Source of the DNA: Zerene cesonia
Lineage: Eukaryota; Arthropoda; Insecta; Lepidoptera; Pieridae
NCBI RefSeq assembly: GCF_012273895.1
Contig: NC_052116.1
Coordinates: 1,426,001-1,490,000 of the forward strand
Reading direction: 5' to 3'
DNA: 64,000 nucleotides
Shown here: positions 12,974 through 24,096 of the stretch, piece after piece
Layout of the letters: the number at the start of each line of letters is the position of its first letter
Position numbering within the stretch: position 1 is the first letter of the stretch
Translations under genes and position numbers: made by a program
Notes under the pieces: generated by a model
Told to the model about the DNA's origin: nothing
The model's input: only the letters and a program-made list of their open reading frames with translations
Database searches by the model: none

Positions 12974-15900
12974 TTAATTTTTCAAATGTGTAAGGAACCA
13001 CTCTGCTCCATTTATCAGGTTGTCCATTTCAGCAGATTGCGTTCGCAGAGCGTGGTTGTCATCATACATGAAGACTCTGTATATAAAAAAGTATATTAAA
13101 ACATTTTTCATGAAAAAAAAAATTTGCAATTATGAAGAAAATGTTTTTTTAATTTTTTTTTTTTTATGCAAGTTAATCAGCAAGGGTTGGTTATTGCCAA
13201 TTTTGCAATATTACAACAGACTTAATTATTATTAACTAGCTGTTCGCCCCGGCTTTGCCCGTGGTACATATATAGCCTGAGTGACATCACTCAGTGAAGT
13301 TGCAGCTTTCTTATGGTGAAAGAATTTTTGAAATTGGTCCAGTAGTTTTTGAGTTTAACATTACAAAGAAACAAATAAAAATACAAAATTTTCTTCTTTA
13401 TGATATTAGTGTAAATGTAAATACGCGAAATAATAAATATTCAATATGTTATCATATGCTATAGTGGTAAGTGAATATTATAAATAATAATGAGGCATCT
13501 GAAAACCAGCGCTATCTGAGTGTAGGAGAAACAAGAAACGATTTTTTAAATTCTTATCCATTTTTTATCCTATAACAAAAATCACTCACTTATGCACAAC
13601 GCCATTGGCGTGCAACCGTTTCGCATATTCTAGGCCCTGGTACGCCGGCACACGCTTGTCCGCCGAGCCCAGCATTAGTGCGGTTGGTGTTTTCACTTTG
13701 TGGACGTGCACTATTGGCGAGCAGCGGCGCATAGACAACAGAGCATCTTCTGTTACAGGTCCGGACTCATTGAAGTCTAGACCGGCCTCTACGTAACACC
13801 TAGGGGTTAAAGAAAATATTTATTTTCCTGAATTTCATTTCAATAACAGTCACTGCTTTGTTCATTAAAATTTGATCACTACGTGTGACATTAGTGGAGA
13901 TTACACTTATATCGAGTAAGCCTTTTTTTGAGTTATGGCTTAACAAAGTCACAAAAGACGGACAAAATTATAAGCAATATTAATTTTTCGATTCTTTTGT
14001 TTTATTAAATGCCTGTTACAACAGTCTTGTATTTCAATCAGTTAAGAAAAAATTTGTAAAATAAAATCCATAGAACGTAGCTGTAAAAATAAGTAAATTA
14101 GGATTATCGAAATTTGTAACATCGATATCCGATATACTTAGGGAATGACCGGTAAAAAGTAGGTACCTGATATTAAGTTTTAGTAAAATTTACATTTATT
14201 ATCAAAAATTCCACCTTAATGGATGGCGTTGTAGTCTTGTATGCTTCTTTATATACTGTGCTATGTTCTCATAAATTACTGTGTAAGTAATGAAATGGCC
14301 AATCAGAATGTTAAATGTTTCGTACATTTGAACGATCTCTTTGAAAACTGCTTGTATCTTTACATGGGAATGAAATGTTTTAATACGGTGAAAAGTAGCA
14401 TATATCACTTTGTGTCAAAACTCTCCAGACCCAGAAAATTATACCATGAAACCGCTCCGTTACGTTCCGCAACGTTAAATATACACAAACAAACACACAT
14501 TCGCATTTATAATATTAGAAAAAGGACTAGCTGACACGGCAAACGCTGTTCTGCCTTACTCTTATCATTTAAGGGTATGAAAAATAGATGTTGCCCGATT
14601 CTCAGACCTACCCGATATGGATATGCAATTTTGTAAAAATCGATCCAGCTGTTTCGGAGTATGGTTGTTGTAGTTACATTGTGAGACGGAAATTACCAGA
14701 AAAGACCACTAATATATAACATAACATGTACTCCAACTCACCCATCCGGGTTATCAGCATAGTTAACCTTAGTCGCCAAATCGATCAAGGGATTCCTCAA
14801 CACCATAGCCCTAAACATGTCCGGATACTGTCCAGCCAAATGGGCACAAAGGAACCCGCCATAACTCCCCCCATATAACACTTTATCTTTCAATTCTTTC
14901 ATGGGTACTGTCTCTTTCAATTCTTTTAAGGACAAGAGACAATCCTGCACATCGTAGACCCCAATGTGTTTGATGAGACATCTCACATTAGCATCTCCAT
15001 TGCCTGTTGACCCTCGGAAGTTAAGGCGAAGCGTAGAGAATCCTAGGCGAATTTATTTCCTTTTATTGTGCGTTAAATAATTTGATTATTCGGAAGATTT
15101 TCAAGAAGGCAATGTCGAATTTGAATAAAGACTTAATTAAGATTGAATTATTTGGCCAAATTTTACAATGAACTCAAAAAGATAAGTGTCCATTATAAAG
15201 ATAGATAAAATGTATGTTTTTTATGTAGTTAAGGATATTAAAGGAAGGAAAATCACAAATGATACGCTTTAATCCACTAGTCCACTAATATTATAAACGC
15301 GAAAGTGTGTTAGAATGTATGGCTGTTTGTTATCACGCAGAAACATGTTTTGGTATCTGTTTGCAGTTTGGTAAAGAGATAGATAGAGATAGATTATAGT
15401 CGGGAATAGTGAAGGGGTCACGAGTGCTGGTACTAACTACTCACTTTCAAAACACAACACACACTTAGAATGGTGATAAAAATAAACATAAAAAATATAA
15501 GTAGCTTACAAACACAGAGTAATAAATAAATAATATGAGTATGACAACACTTTCTTACGGGACCAACTTGAGTTTGTAGACGGTCACTCACCAATCAGGT
15601 ATATCCGACACCGAGGCCATGGAGCTCAGATCAATCACAGGATTCCTAGACACTGTCACCCTAAAGAAATCTGGATACTGCCCGCTCAAATGCGCCACCA
15701 AAAACCCTCCGTGGGAACCGCCGAATAAGCACAATTTGTTCTCATTTACAGAGTATCGTTTTATCGCTTCGTCGGCGGCCATTTTGCAATCGATGACGTC
15801 AGCGCGCCCGATTCGCTGGGGCAGAAAACGCACGGAGCTATCCCCACTGCCGATCGAACCCCTGTAGTTTATTTGCACGCTCGCGAAGCCTGTAATTTTG

Positions 15901-18900
15901 GTGTAATAACATTTTGTACATGGATTGTGTAAAAATTATGTGAATGTAATGTTGTGATTTACTAGTACATAATAAATATTAATAACATGTTCTTAATTCT
16001 GATAAATGATTAATCAATTCATTATAGATTTCAATATATAGATATGTCGGATACACACTAAAAATTGATCAAAACATCGAGGTATTGGACCGCCAGTGCC
16101 ATCTATCGGATACGTACACTAACAACCGGACAATGCGTCGAGATATTGGAGCGCCAGCGCCGTCTAACAGCGTTATACAGAGTCTAGGACGGGCGTAAGC
16201 CGAGCGGGACGGTCAGAAATTGTCCAGCCGTCTCTGCGATAGCAAGTCTCCTGGGAACTGTACCGCGTTCCTATTTCACGTGTAAAATTAAGTTAACGGT
16301 TAAAGTGATTTTGTCATTTAATTTAAATTTGAATTACAACCGACTTTCAATTTGAAGTAACTTTTATTTCCCTTGCTCGTATCCATTGCCTACAACGCTT
16401 GGAAGCATGGCCGAAGACTATCCCTCCCACCCTCTGTCGATAGATATATAATACATTTACATATTATAAATATTGTTCTATATGTTATGTGTTAAAGAAA
16501 TCGTTTATAATGGACACTTATATTTCATTCTTTATTATTATTTGTAGGTAGGTATTTAAAAGAAACTATGAAAGAAATTGTCTTCTTGAATACTTAAAAA
16601 ACACAAAAAAAACATTACTGCCGAAATTAAATAGTAAACGTAAATATAGAATACAAAAAATTCGATAATTTTACTTTAAAAAATTAATGATATAATGAAA
16701 ATAACAAAGACACTTCAGACCACTTCCTAGCCTCATCATAAAGGTCCGAAGGAAAATTTTCTTCTCCGGTTTTTTTTTTCAAAAAAAAAAAAATTATCCA
16801 TTCTACCATAAGTTTTTTCAAAAAGAGGATAAAACACTCACCCAGCAGATGAAACATAGCCGTTTCCAGCGCAAACGCGTTCACGAAAGCGGAATGCGGC
16901 CCGCCGTGCGGCCATACTATCAATGGACACCGCTCTGTTGCCCCACTGACGTATATGGCCGTGAATGACTCTGAAATTTGATTTATTAGGACTTTTTTTT
17001 TTGCATTTTTAACCCGCTTCCATTGGCTTCAGCTGTATGTATGTAGGTTTGTATGTAACCGACTCTTGTAGACTCGATTGTGACACAGTGTAAACGGACA
17101 GATTAATTTCAAAAGTGAAAGGGACACGGGCCCCTAATGGGGTATGGGGCAGATGTTATACATGATTTTATATTTACACTGATCGATTTCCTTTATGGAC
17201 AAGTAGATTAAGCTTTCAGTGTCCTGCAAGAGTGGGAATCGAACCCAGGGCACCTCGGTTCTACGCTGACGCGTTAACCACTGTGCCAACGAGGCGGTCG
17301 ATGTAATTCAAGCTTGAGAAATATTAAGTTTAAGGAAAATCATGTAACTCTTTTTTTTTAATTTAAGCCTATATTCTGTAATTCAACAGGAAAAGTTTAA
17401 GATTTTATAAAATAAAGATGCAAAGAGAAAATATACTCACTGACGGCATCATCACTGTCCTCATGTTCCAGATACATATACTTCACTTCGGCTTTGCCCA
17501 ACCCCTCCGGCACAGCGGTCGGCGTACCCACCGGCTTCCACTGTATTGCGTGCTCTGATCCCGGGCTGGGTAACTTCGCTACGTATAACTGAAATATAAT
17601 ATCATACCTTTTATATATTATGCCATGTGATGTATATGATAAAAATATAAATTAAAAAAAAGTGCACGCTTGCAGAAAAATATAGAACAACGTGTGTATG
17701 TGTGGTCTGCGTGAGTGTGTGAGTGCGTATCTGTTAGTGTATAGACGTGCGTGCGTATGCGTGTGCGTGTGCGAGTTCGTGTCTGAATTGTATATACGTG
17801 TGTACGTGTGCGTGCGTGTGCGTGTACACGCACGTACGTACTTAAAACGCATGCGATCATTTTAGTTATTACACATTTTTTCCTCTCTTTTTTTCTTTGT
17901 TATCTAAGTAATTATTAATTGCTAATAAATATTTATTTACATAGAATCGTCCATTACCTGACCCGGAGTGGTGATATTCGAGAAGGTAGCCAACACGACA
18001 TCAGAGCGTACACTGAGCACGGAGCACGAGCCAGCTCGCTGAGGCGATATGTTAGTTATTGCGCCGCTTTCTGCGAAAGAAATATCATCATCCTTCTCAA
18101 TTTTTAACTATTACAATATTCCTTAAAAAATATCCGTAGTTTCCTCTATTTCTCACGTTTTTCAGTGAGGGGAGGGCCTAATTATGGCATATTATATATA
18201 AAGAATCGACAACATTTTACTTTCTTTCTTTCTCTCGTCTATTTTGTCTGTACTATAGAGACACAAACCTTCACCGATCGGAGAAGTGATGGTATAACAA
18301 ACTAATTCCCAGCCTTTTCTGGGGTATGGGCCATGTGGCAGATGCATTATACGTATTTGTTTGAGTGATCGATTTTCTTTACGAATAGGTAAATTCCGTA
18401 TTCCACTGGAGCGAGGAACTTTTTTGTATTAGTCCCCACTGGGAATCAAAGCCCTTCGGTTACATTAACGGTCTAACCAAAAATGGATAAAACTATTATT
18501 TTGTTAGTTTTCTTAACAATCAGGTATATATGACGAATGGTCATTTTATTACCTATTGCGAACCATAACGAGCGAAATAAAATATTTTATGTTTGAATTT
18601 GAAACCTGGAAGAATAAATTTAATACAGTATCTTGAATACAATCATCATTATGACAATGATCTTCAGACATTTCATACGACGTCACCTTATTCCATAGCC
18701 CACTATCCAACCGACTTCCCAAAAAGAAGGAAGTTTTCAATGTAACTCATTTTTGGATTTATTACTAGATAAATCCGTAGTTTTTCAACCGATCGACGAT
18801 TCTTTGTGTGCCTGATAGGACGTTGTTGTCATTTGGCCCCATTTTACCCTCATAGGAGGCCTGTGTCCCAGCAGTGGGAACATATGTAGGCTCATAATGA

Positions 18901-21900
18901 TGTTCCGATTTTAGAATATAGAGTGGCCGTCCCCCCCTTGTAGATATAATTATTCGGAACACGTAAGGCGTATTATTATAAATACTACATACCCATGTCC
19001 AAAACATAGCTATTAACCTCCACCTGCTTCACAGTATTGAACACGACCCTCTTCCCATCCGCCGACACACACTTGGCCGGCAAGTTGTGCGTGTACACGC
19101 CGAAGAAATCCCCATTCGATATCTTAGTACTGGTCTGTACTATGTCTATAAGGATCGTTTCTTTGCTCTCCGATTGCTCCGCTTTTAATATGTCTTCAAT
19201 CTGCAATGGAATTTTTATAGGAATTAAAAACTAAATGAAACCTCAAGGCATTGTTAACAAAATTATGTGAGACTAATTTAAAAGCATTGTACACAACATA
19301 GATGACCGCCTCCTTGGTACAGTGGTTAATGCGTGAGCGTAGAACCGAGGGGTCCTGTGTTTGTGTCTGTGTCAATTGCCGGTGGGGACGCACAAAAAAA
19401 AAAAATGTCTCGGTCTGGCAGGACACAGAAGACTGATCACCTACTTGTCCGTAAAGAAAAGCGATCAGTGAAACAGATGTACATCATAAGCCCCATACCC
19501 CACTAGGGGACACGGGACTTCACTTACTTACACATCTTAGATGATATCAAAATATATGTAATTTATTATGATCTTTTTTTTTTCCTTTTTAAAAACTACC
19601 CTCTCTTTGCCATAAAAATCGCTCCCAAATTTATTAAATTATTTTCTTTCATCTCCTATTTACGTTTAGATATAACAATACAAAAGCCCGTGTAACTAGA
19701 TCAACGGGGTCCCCAAGGCTCCACTCCAGCCACACCTAGGCACCAGAATATCAAGCCCTATCCAACTGAGCCCCAGAACATATTCTAAACAATAACAATA
19801 CTAACTGCAGCCCTCAACCTGAGTAATTGGCCTGAAGCTCCACTACAACTTCACCAGGATATACATTCTCTAAGGAATAACAAAACTACCATATAACATA
19901 GTACTTGAAAATACGAACCGTAGCCCTATCCAGCTTGACCAGCTGGTGGCAAGCGTCGTGGGGGCCCCCGGAGCCCCGCTGCAGCCACAGCAAGCCCCCG
20001 TTTGGGGTGAAACGGGGAGACAGTACTGACACACCTGACGGTTTGCTTAGCCTTCCTGGAAAAACGTTTTTGGGATTAGTTTTCCCCCATAATTAATGAC
20101 GTACGGTGGTACATATCCATTTCCTCACCCCTCCCAGTCCATACCTTTATTCCTGTTGTTAATCCTTTCCTTATCCCTTATATTACCGCTCAAGCCCTAA
20201 TCGGCAAATGTTTTTATTTAAGATTTAAAGCATTTTAATGCTAAGCTAAACTAAACATAAAAAAAAAATAATTGAATTATTTTTATTTCTGCGATATTTC
20301 ATTGACACAGTAAATATGATTTAAATGTGTTTTTTTGCTCATTTTACATTTTAGCTCAAACTCAAACATTTATTTATTCAATTAGACTTCTTATAGAAGC
20401 ACTTTTGAGTCGTCGTAAGTCACAGTTTTAACATTGACCACCGGTTCAGAAAGCAGTTTCTACAGAGAAAAGCCAGCAAGAAACTAGGTAGTTGCTCTAA
20501 TATATGAACCTTAATTGCAATTAAATACATACTATAGAGGCCATCAAAAGACAGCCAGAATATTTGGCTCTCACGATTCGTACAGTATATGAGACCCAAG
20601 CGCCTAGGGTCGTCTGTCTTCCACGCGACACCTACTATGCCTTTACCATCAGGCGCGAACCGAACCTGTAAACAACCCTCATCATCAGCCCATTATCACT
20701 CATTAATGATGAAAGCCTCAGGTCTGAGCCTCCCATCCTTTTCCTCACCCTCCCCTGTCCAATTGTCCCTAACTCCCTCAAAACAGAAACACATTTACAG
20801 AAGCAGTGGTGGTCGCGTATTATAGCGTATTTTTTATTTGTAAAAAGTAACTCAAAACTGCTTGACTGATTTTGAAAATTTATTCACCAACAAAAAACTA
20901 AATTATTTTTAATTGATGATTATTATGTTTTAAATACTATATTCAAAGAGTTTCATATAACTGCTTCCAAGTGAGTGATTTTCCAATATATAAAACTCTC
21001 GTAACCAAACTCCCCCAAAAAAGCTGAAACGATTTTTAAGAAATTTTCTGTGCATATTTGAGACAATTGGTCACCATCCATGCCGGGTTACCTGACAGAG
21101 ATTGCTGTATATATGCCTGGCAAATAAGGCCGTCTTTAGAAAATGATTACTTTTTATTTTTGTACAATATAGTAAAAATAAATAAATAGACATGTCTTTT
21201 ATAATGGTTCAGCTAGTATTCTGAAAGTTATTATAATTAGAACAACAATTCTTTCATATTCACCTGTCCAGGGCATAAATCTTCTGGCACCCCTTGCAAT
21301 ATTGTGATAGCTTCATTATCCAGGTCACACTTAACAATGACAGACTGTTTCTTGCCAACAAGTTGTTCACCCCAGTCTGGTTTGTAAATGTACTCTTCAC
21401 CCTGAAACAACATATCATTATCATGATATGTTTGTATTTTTGGCTATATGTATAATATTATATCTATACTAAAATAATAACACTGAAGAGTTTGTTTGTT
21501 TGTTTGAAAACACTAATCTCAGGAACTACTGGTCCGTTTTGAAAAATTATTTCAGTGTTATAGCCCATTTATTGAGGAAGGCTATAAGCTATATATGTAC
21601 CGGGCGAAGCCGGGGCGGACCGCTAGTATTTGTAAATCTTAACAAGAGCATAGCCAGGAGGATGGTTTCAAGAGTTCAAACCCCTCAAATGATTAAAATA
21701 TTATAATTCAAAGGTCCATTTCACTTCCAATATTCATTGCAAGGATTTATTTTATAATTCTTTGCTGCTATAATGCACATTCAATTGCCTCAATGCATTG
21801 ATAACTTATTATTCACTATGCCTGAAGGAATTTACTTACAGGTGTTACTTTTTTATCTCCGCTTCCTTCATTCTTATCACTGTCCGCTGCTTTCCTTTTA

Positions 21901-24064
21901 ATATACGGCTCCGATTTCTTTGGTTTCTGCTCAGCAATGTATATCAAACTCTTTTCATCTGGTGACCAATCCAGACTGCCAAACTCACCTTAAAGAAAAT
22001 ACTTATTAATACCACAATACACAACCATTTCGTTCATTCTAAAGAAATAGACAGAGTTAGTTTCGCATTTATAATATTAGTAGGGATTTTTCATTTCACA
22101 TTTACAGTTACTGATATCCTTATATCTTTGCATACTTTTAAAAGTACAAACTAAACTAAACCTGAACCCCGTTTCCTTTTCCTCAACCTTCCTAATTCAT
22201 TTGTTCATTCCAGTCGTCAATCCTTTTCTTATCCTTTTCCCTTAAAGGTGGGCAGCATATTCGCTGAGGCTCTCTGAATGCTCATGGGTTTTAGTGATCC
22301 TACCATCAGGCGAACCACCAGATCGTTTGCCCGTTTATGGCATAAAACATCCTATCTACTTACAACATAGACTAAACAGTGATAGATATTAACATACCAT
22401 CAGCATAGACATCTCCATGGACATCAAGTGCGGTCAAATCAATGGTATGGGCGAGGTAGCTCTTCGACCACACTTCGAGGTAACATTTCTTATTGTCTTT
22501 GCCATTCTTCTCTTCTCTGATCACAGCTTTGTAAGTATCGTTGGGTGACACAGATGACAGTAACCTGAAATTTATTGGCGATGATGATTGGTAATTATTT
22601 TGTGGTGTTGTGTTTAATCACAAAAGAATTGTGATGAATATGTCTATAAAAACATTTTTGTTTATTAACAAGAACTTGTTTCAGGAAGTTAGCACCAAAT
22701 AATAGGAAAGAAGAAACTAAATAAGACATTATGATTTTAAAAACATATTTAGAAATAATTTGATCTCGAGGCAGGATTCGAACCCGCGTTTTTTGCCAAA
22801 CCGTAGCAACGCCTAGCCTCTTGGCTACCCGTGATCCCACCACAGTAATCGAATTTCTTCTACTCTTTCGGTTTTATGTGCCTAAGGGGCAAAATTTCTC
22901 ATTTATAAAGCATTTCAATGCTATAAAACTAAAAAATATATTTAGAAATAGCTTTAAACTTCCTTCGTCTTGCTTTTTCTCTTTGTTTTAAAACACTGTA
23001 TTCTAAGACTAGTATACACCTAACATTATAAATTTATACCAATTCAAGACAAAATGCTCTCAGCTATTTAGGTATCAAAATTACACTTTTGTTATATAAA
23101 AACTACCCCCTACATAACCAGGCAAGATCAATACTCACTCGTTACTAACATCTATTCCAAACTCGCTCTCTGCAATCACATTTAGTTCACCGTTGAGGGC
23201 ATAATCTACAATATACTGGCTATTCTTGCCTTTATCAAGGTTTCTGACTGACCATTTAGAAGATATTCTCGTACCGCTTTTATTTAACCTTCCGCTAACT
23301 ATTGAGGGTATTTTAGCTAATGTTTTGTAAACTTGCACTATTTTCTCTATCTGAAATAATAAAAACAATCTTAATATATATAAATTAAACACCACTTTTG
23401 GTAATAGACTCCTAAACTACTCAATCGAAGTTTGATCCAACTTAAAATATAGGAGAGTTTGTATTATTTCAATTACAATTAATGGCTACCCGGGCAAAGC
23501 TGGAGCTTGGAGCTTGGAGCTAGTGTTACTATAAAAACAATATTTATACATTGTGTACTAAAAAACATTGGCTTATGGTTGAGGATTTTAGGAATGTGTT
23601 TTGCTATGTCAGAGAAATGTTTTAGACTTTAACTAAAGCCACTTATAGAAAAATTGTAGGAATAAAAGGTTTCTGATGCTTTTAAGTCACTATAGTGTGT
23701 ACTTTAATGAAATAAAGTGACACTCATCTAATTACTTTTAATAGGTTATTATTGAAAAAGATTATTTATTATGACATCAATAATTTATAAGATGATTTAT
23801 TTAAAAAAATTACCAAATCTAATATTAACGCTGACTTACAAAGTTTCCACCCTGTTGGTCTATGCTTAGGTAACTCCAAATCATATAAACTATATTGGAT
23901 TTTCCATTCAGGTGCTTAGGGCTAAAGAATTTAGAACCTTTGGAATGATCTTTTGTCATTTACTTGCTCTTAATGAATCTCTTTGTAACACAACCACTAT
24001 TATCATAACTACATTCAACACGTCAAAAAAATACTGTTTGAATTATACGTACCTGTCCAGACAT
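12974..24064 (-). CDS. APEH: Acylaminoacyl-peptidase (acylpeptide hydrolase), 14 coding exons
   Basis: Coding exons: 24064-24053, 23350-23139, 22564-22398, 21988-21840, 21401-21264, 20665-20533, 20055-19919, 19200-18993, 18070-17958, 17588-17441, 16970-16842, 15889-15592, 13799-13590, 13076-12974. All junctions keep frame and total 2157 nt, 718 residues, against about 730 in mammals. The first half is the beta-propeller. The alpha/beta-hydrolase part has PHGGPHS (exon at 16842-16970), GGSHGG with catalytic Ser574, catalytic Asp661 in LGSADKRVP, and His692 in YDDNHAL: a complete S9C triad. The enzyme removes N-acylated residues from blocked peptides in the cytosol. The start MSGQ is inferred from an exon with canonical sites (CAG|GTACGT). 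The donor after exon 7 (ACG|GTTCGT) is weak. A second version of the serine exon lies at 14742-15042. Introns carry SINEs, Helitrons and a solo LTR. Confidence 0.92.
13236..13412 (-). mobile_element. Non-autonomous Helitron relative, in APEH last intron
   Basis: CTAG end at 13236-13239 with GCCCCGGCTTTGCCCG; the far end keeps ATATTAGTG. It has the same core as the outer element at 58413-58782. Confidence 0.6.
14462..14521 (-). mobile_element. Helitron 5' tail fragment
   Basis: TTCGCATTTATAATATTAG marks the 5' end of a minus-strand Helitron; only about 60 bp remain, directly before the element at 14527. Confidence 0.45.
14527..14717 (-). mobile_element. Helitron-like repeat, second family (CTAGCTGAC...CAAACG type)
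   Basis: Begins CTAGCTGACACGGCAAACG and contains GATTCTCAGACCTACCC and CCAGCTGTTTCGGAGTATGG. The same blocks occur at 24448-24600 and in the right half of 41048-41232. Lies in the intron after APEH exon B. Confidence 0.6.
14742..15042 (-). other. APEH: APEH catalytic-serine exon, version B (GGSYGG), alternative exon
   Basis: Length 301 nt, one codon more than version A; acceptor CGCCTAG|GA, donor GATGG|GTGAGT. Entry and exit phases equal those of version A. It aligns along its whole length: NFRGSTG for NYRGSIG, GGSYGGFLCAHLAGQYPD for GGSHGGFLVAHLSGQYPD, RNPLIDL for RNPVIDL, and NPDG for IPDW. By eye about 45% identical. The frame is open and the nucleophile Ser is kept, so it is not an obvious relic. 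Using both exons or neither shifts the frame, so the two must alternate if this one is used. Confidence 0.8.
15281..15415 (+). mobile_element. Helitron 5' portion, in the intron between APEH exons A and B
   Basis: TCCACTAATATTATAAACGCGAAAG is a near-exact Helitron 5' end. The body decays after about 130 bp, with no CTAG end nearby. Confidence 0.6.
15592..15889 (-). other. APEH: APEH catalytic-serine exon, version A (GGSHGG)
   Basis: Length 298 nt; acceptor ATTACAG|GC, donor GATTG|GTGAGT. It enters after 1 base of a codon and leaves 2 bases of one. It encodes NYRGS, GGSHGG (nucleophile Ser) and ends SDIPDW, as in canonical animal APEH, and joins in frame to the exon starting CYVEAG. This version is taken as the default. 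Confidence 0.92.
16045..16440 (+). mobile_element. Solo LTR of a retrotransposon, in an APEH intron
   Basis: Bases 16045-16301 match 30124-30380 at every position, and both copies start abruptly at TGTCGG with unrelated DNA before it, so this is an LTR 5' boundary. TAGATA occurs immediately before (16039-16044) and at 16441-16446, suggesting a target duplication and a 396-bp LTR. The AT-rich flanks make that right end tentative. No internal region is present, so LTR-LTR recombination is inferred. Confidence 0.7.
17121..17302 (-). mobile_element. tRNA-derived SINE
   Basis: Minus strand shows a pol III A box (TGGCACAGTGG) and B box (GGTTCGATTCC), then a body with CACTT/GATCGAT blocks and CCCCATACCCC near the end. 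The same family occurs at 18302-18478 and 19303-19525. Located in the intron between APEH exons 10 and 11. Confidence 0.72.
17690..17852. repeat. Purine-pyrimidine alternating (GT/GC/AC) tract
   Basis: Impure GTGTGC/GTAC repeats over about 160 bp in the intron between APEH exons 9 and 10. Alternating composition is Z-DNA-prone. Open frames rich in His/Thr/Arg across it are artefacts. Confidence 0.85.
18302..18478 (-). mobile_element. tRNA-derived SINE, diverged
   Basis: Matches the body of the SINE at 17121-17302 (GGGGTATGGG, GTGATCGATTTTCTTTACG, CCACTGGGAATC). The A box end is eroded. Lies in an APEH intron. Confidence 0.6.
18846..18905 (+). mobile_element. LINE 3'-tail fragment
   Basis: CCCTCATAGGAGGCCTGTGTCCCAGCAGTGGGAACAT-type text ending in degenerate ATG units. 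The same tail is inserted at 35663-35737 with a target duplication. I infer a 5'-truncated LINE (or a SINE using its tail). Confidence 0.55.
19303..19525 (+). mobile_element. tRNA-derived SINE
   Basis: Starts GACCGCCTCCTTGGTACAGTGG (A box region) and continues through the family body to CCCCATACCCCACTAGGGG. The B box is mutated. In the intron between APEH exons 7 and 8. Confidence 0.68.
20105..20215 (-). mobile_element. SINE-like fragment (family of 12127-12318)
   Basis: Pyrimidine-rich TTTCCTCACCCCTCCCAGTCC... CCTTTCCTTATCCC is the reverse of the family tail. In the intron between APEH exons 6 and 7. Confidence 0.5.
20356..20505. repeat. Interspersed repeat (TTTATTTATTCAATTAGACTT...GCAAGAAACTAGG type)
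   Basis: Contains TTATAGAAGCACTTTTGAGTCGTC, CACCGGTTCAGAAAGCAG and CCAGCAAGAAACTAGG in the order I know from common lepidopteran interspersed repeats (recalled, not searched). Lies in an APEH intron. Confidence 0.5.
21463..21626 (+). mobile_element. Helitron-like element, third family (GAAGAGTTTGTTTG type)
   Basis: TC start, core AATCTCAGGAACTACTGGTCCG, 3' GGGCGAAGCCGGGGCGGAC... CTAG, flanked by A and T as for Helitron insertion. Relatives at 44330, 52325 and 59191. In an APEH intron. Confidence 0.68.
22045..22087 (-). mobile_element. Helitron 5' tail fragment
   Basis: TTTCGCATTTATAATATTAGTAGGGA is the reverse complement of the Helitron 5' end; the rest is absent. Confidence 0.5.
22168..22346 (-). 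mobile_element. SINE-like repeat (family of 12127-12318)
   Basis: Reverse-orientation copy with CCTTTTCCTC, GGTGGGCAGC, GCTCATGGG and CATCAGGCGAACCACCAG. In the intron between APEH exons 3 and 4. Confidence 0.65.
22758..22845 (-). mobile_element. tRNA-derived SINE head
   Basis: Minus strand has A box TAGCCAAGAGG and B box GGTTCGAATCC, spaced by a CGTTGCTACGG-type stem and about 20 extra bases. It lacks a foldable acceptor stem, so it is a SINE head and not a tRNA gene. In the intron between APEH exons 2 and 3. Confidence 0.6.
23369..23523 (+). mobile_element. Helitron-like element, fourth family (TTAATATATATAAA type)
   Basis: TC start after A, core GACTCCTAAACTACTC... TTGATCCAACTT, 3' CCCGGGCAAAGC... 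CTAG before T. Near the end GAGCTTGG is triplicated. A cleaner copy is at 60806-60986. Confidence 0.65.
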
Positions 24065-24096
24065 CCTGATTTAATTGTAGAACATTTACCGTGTAA
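24053..24096 (-). other. APEH: APEH start exon (5' UTR plus MSGQ)
   Basis: Minus-strand acceptor TATTTCAG|TTACAC and donor GACAG|GTACGT bound a 44-nt exon. Its only ATG that stays open gives MSGQ and joins in phase 0 to the exon starting IEKIVQ. It implies a further noncoding upstream exon. Confidence 0.6.

Noticed and set aside
14742..15042. Exon B as a dead relic of a partial gene duplication
   Set aside because: It is open over all 301 nt, keeps the nucleophile Ser, both splice sites and the exact phase. I keep this as the main alternative, to be tested by RNA-seq.
22758..22845. Functional tRNA gene
   Set aside because: A and B boxes are present, but the acceptor stem and normal spacing are missing. 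The same holds for 17240-17300, 36350-36402 and 37725-37795; these are SINE heads.
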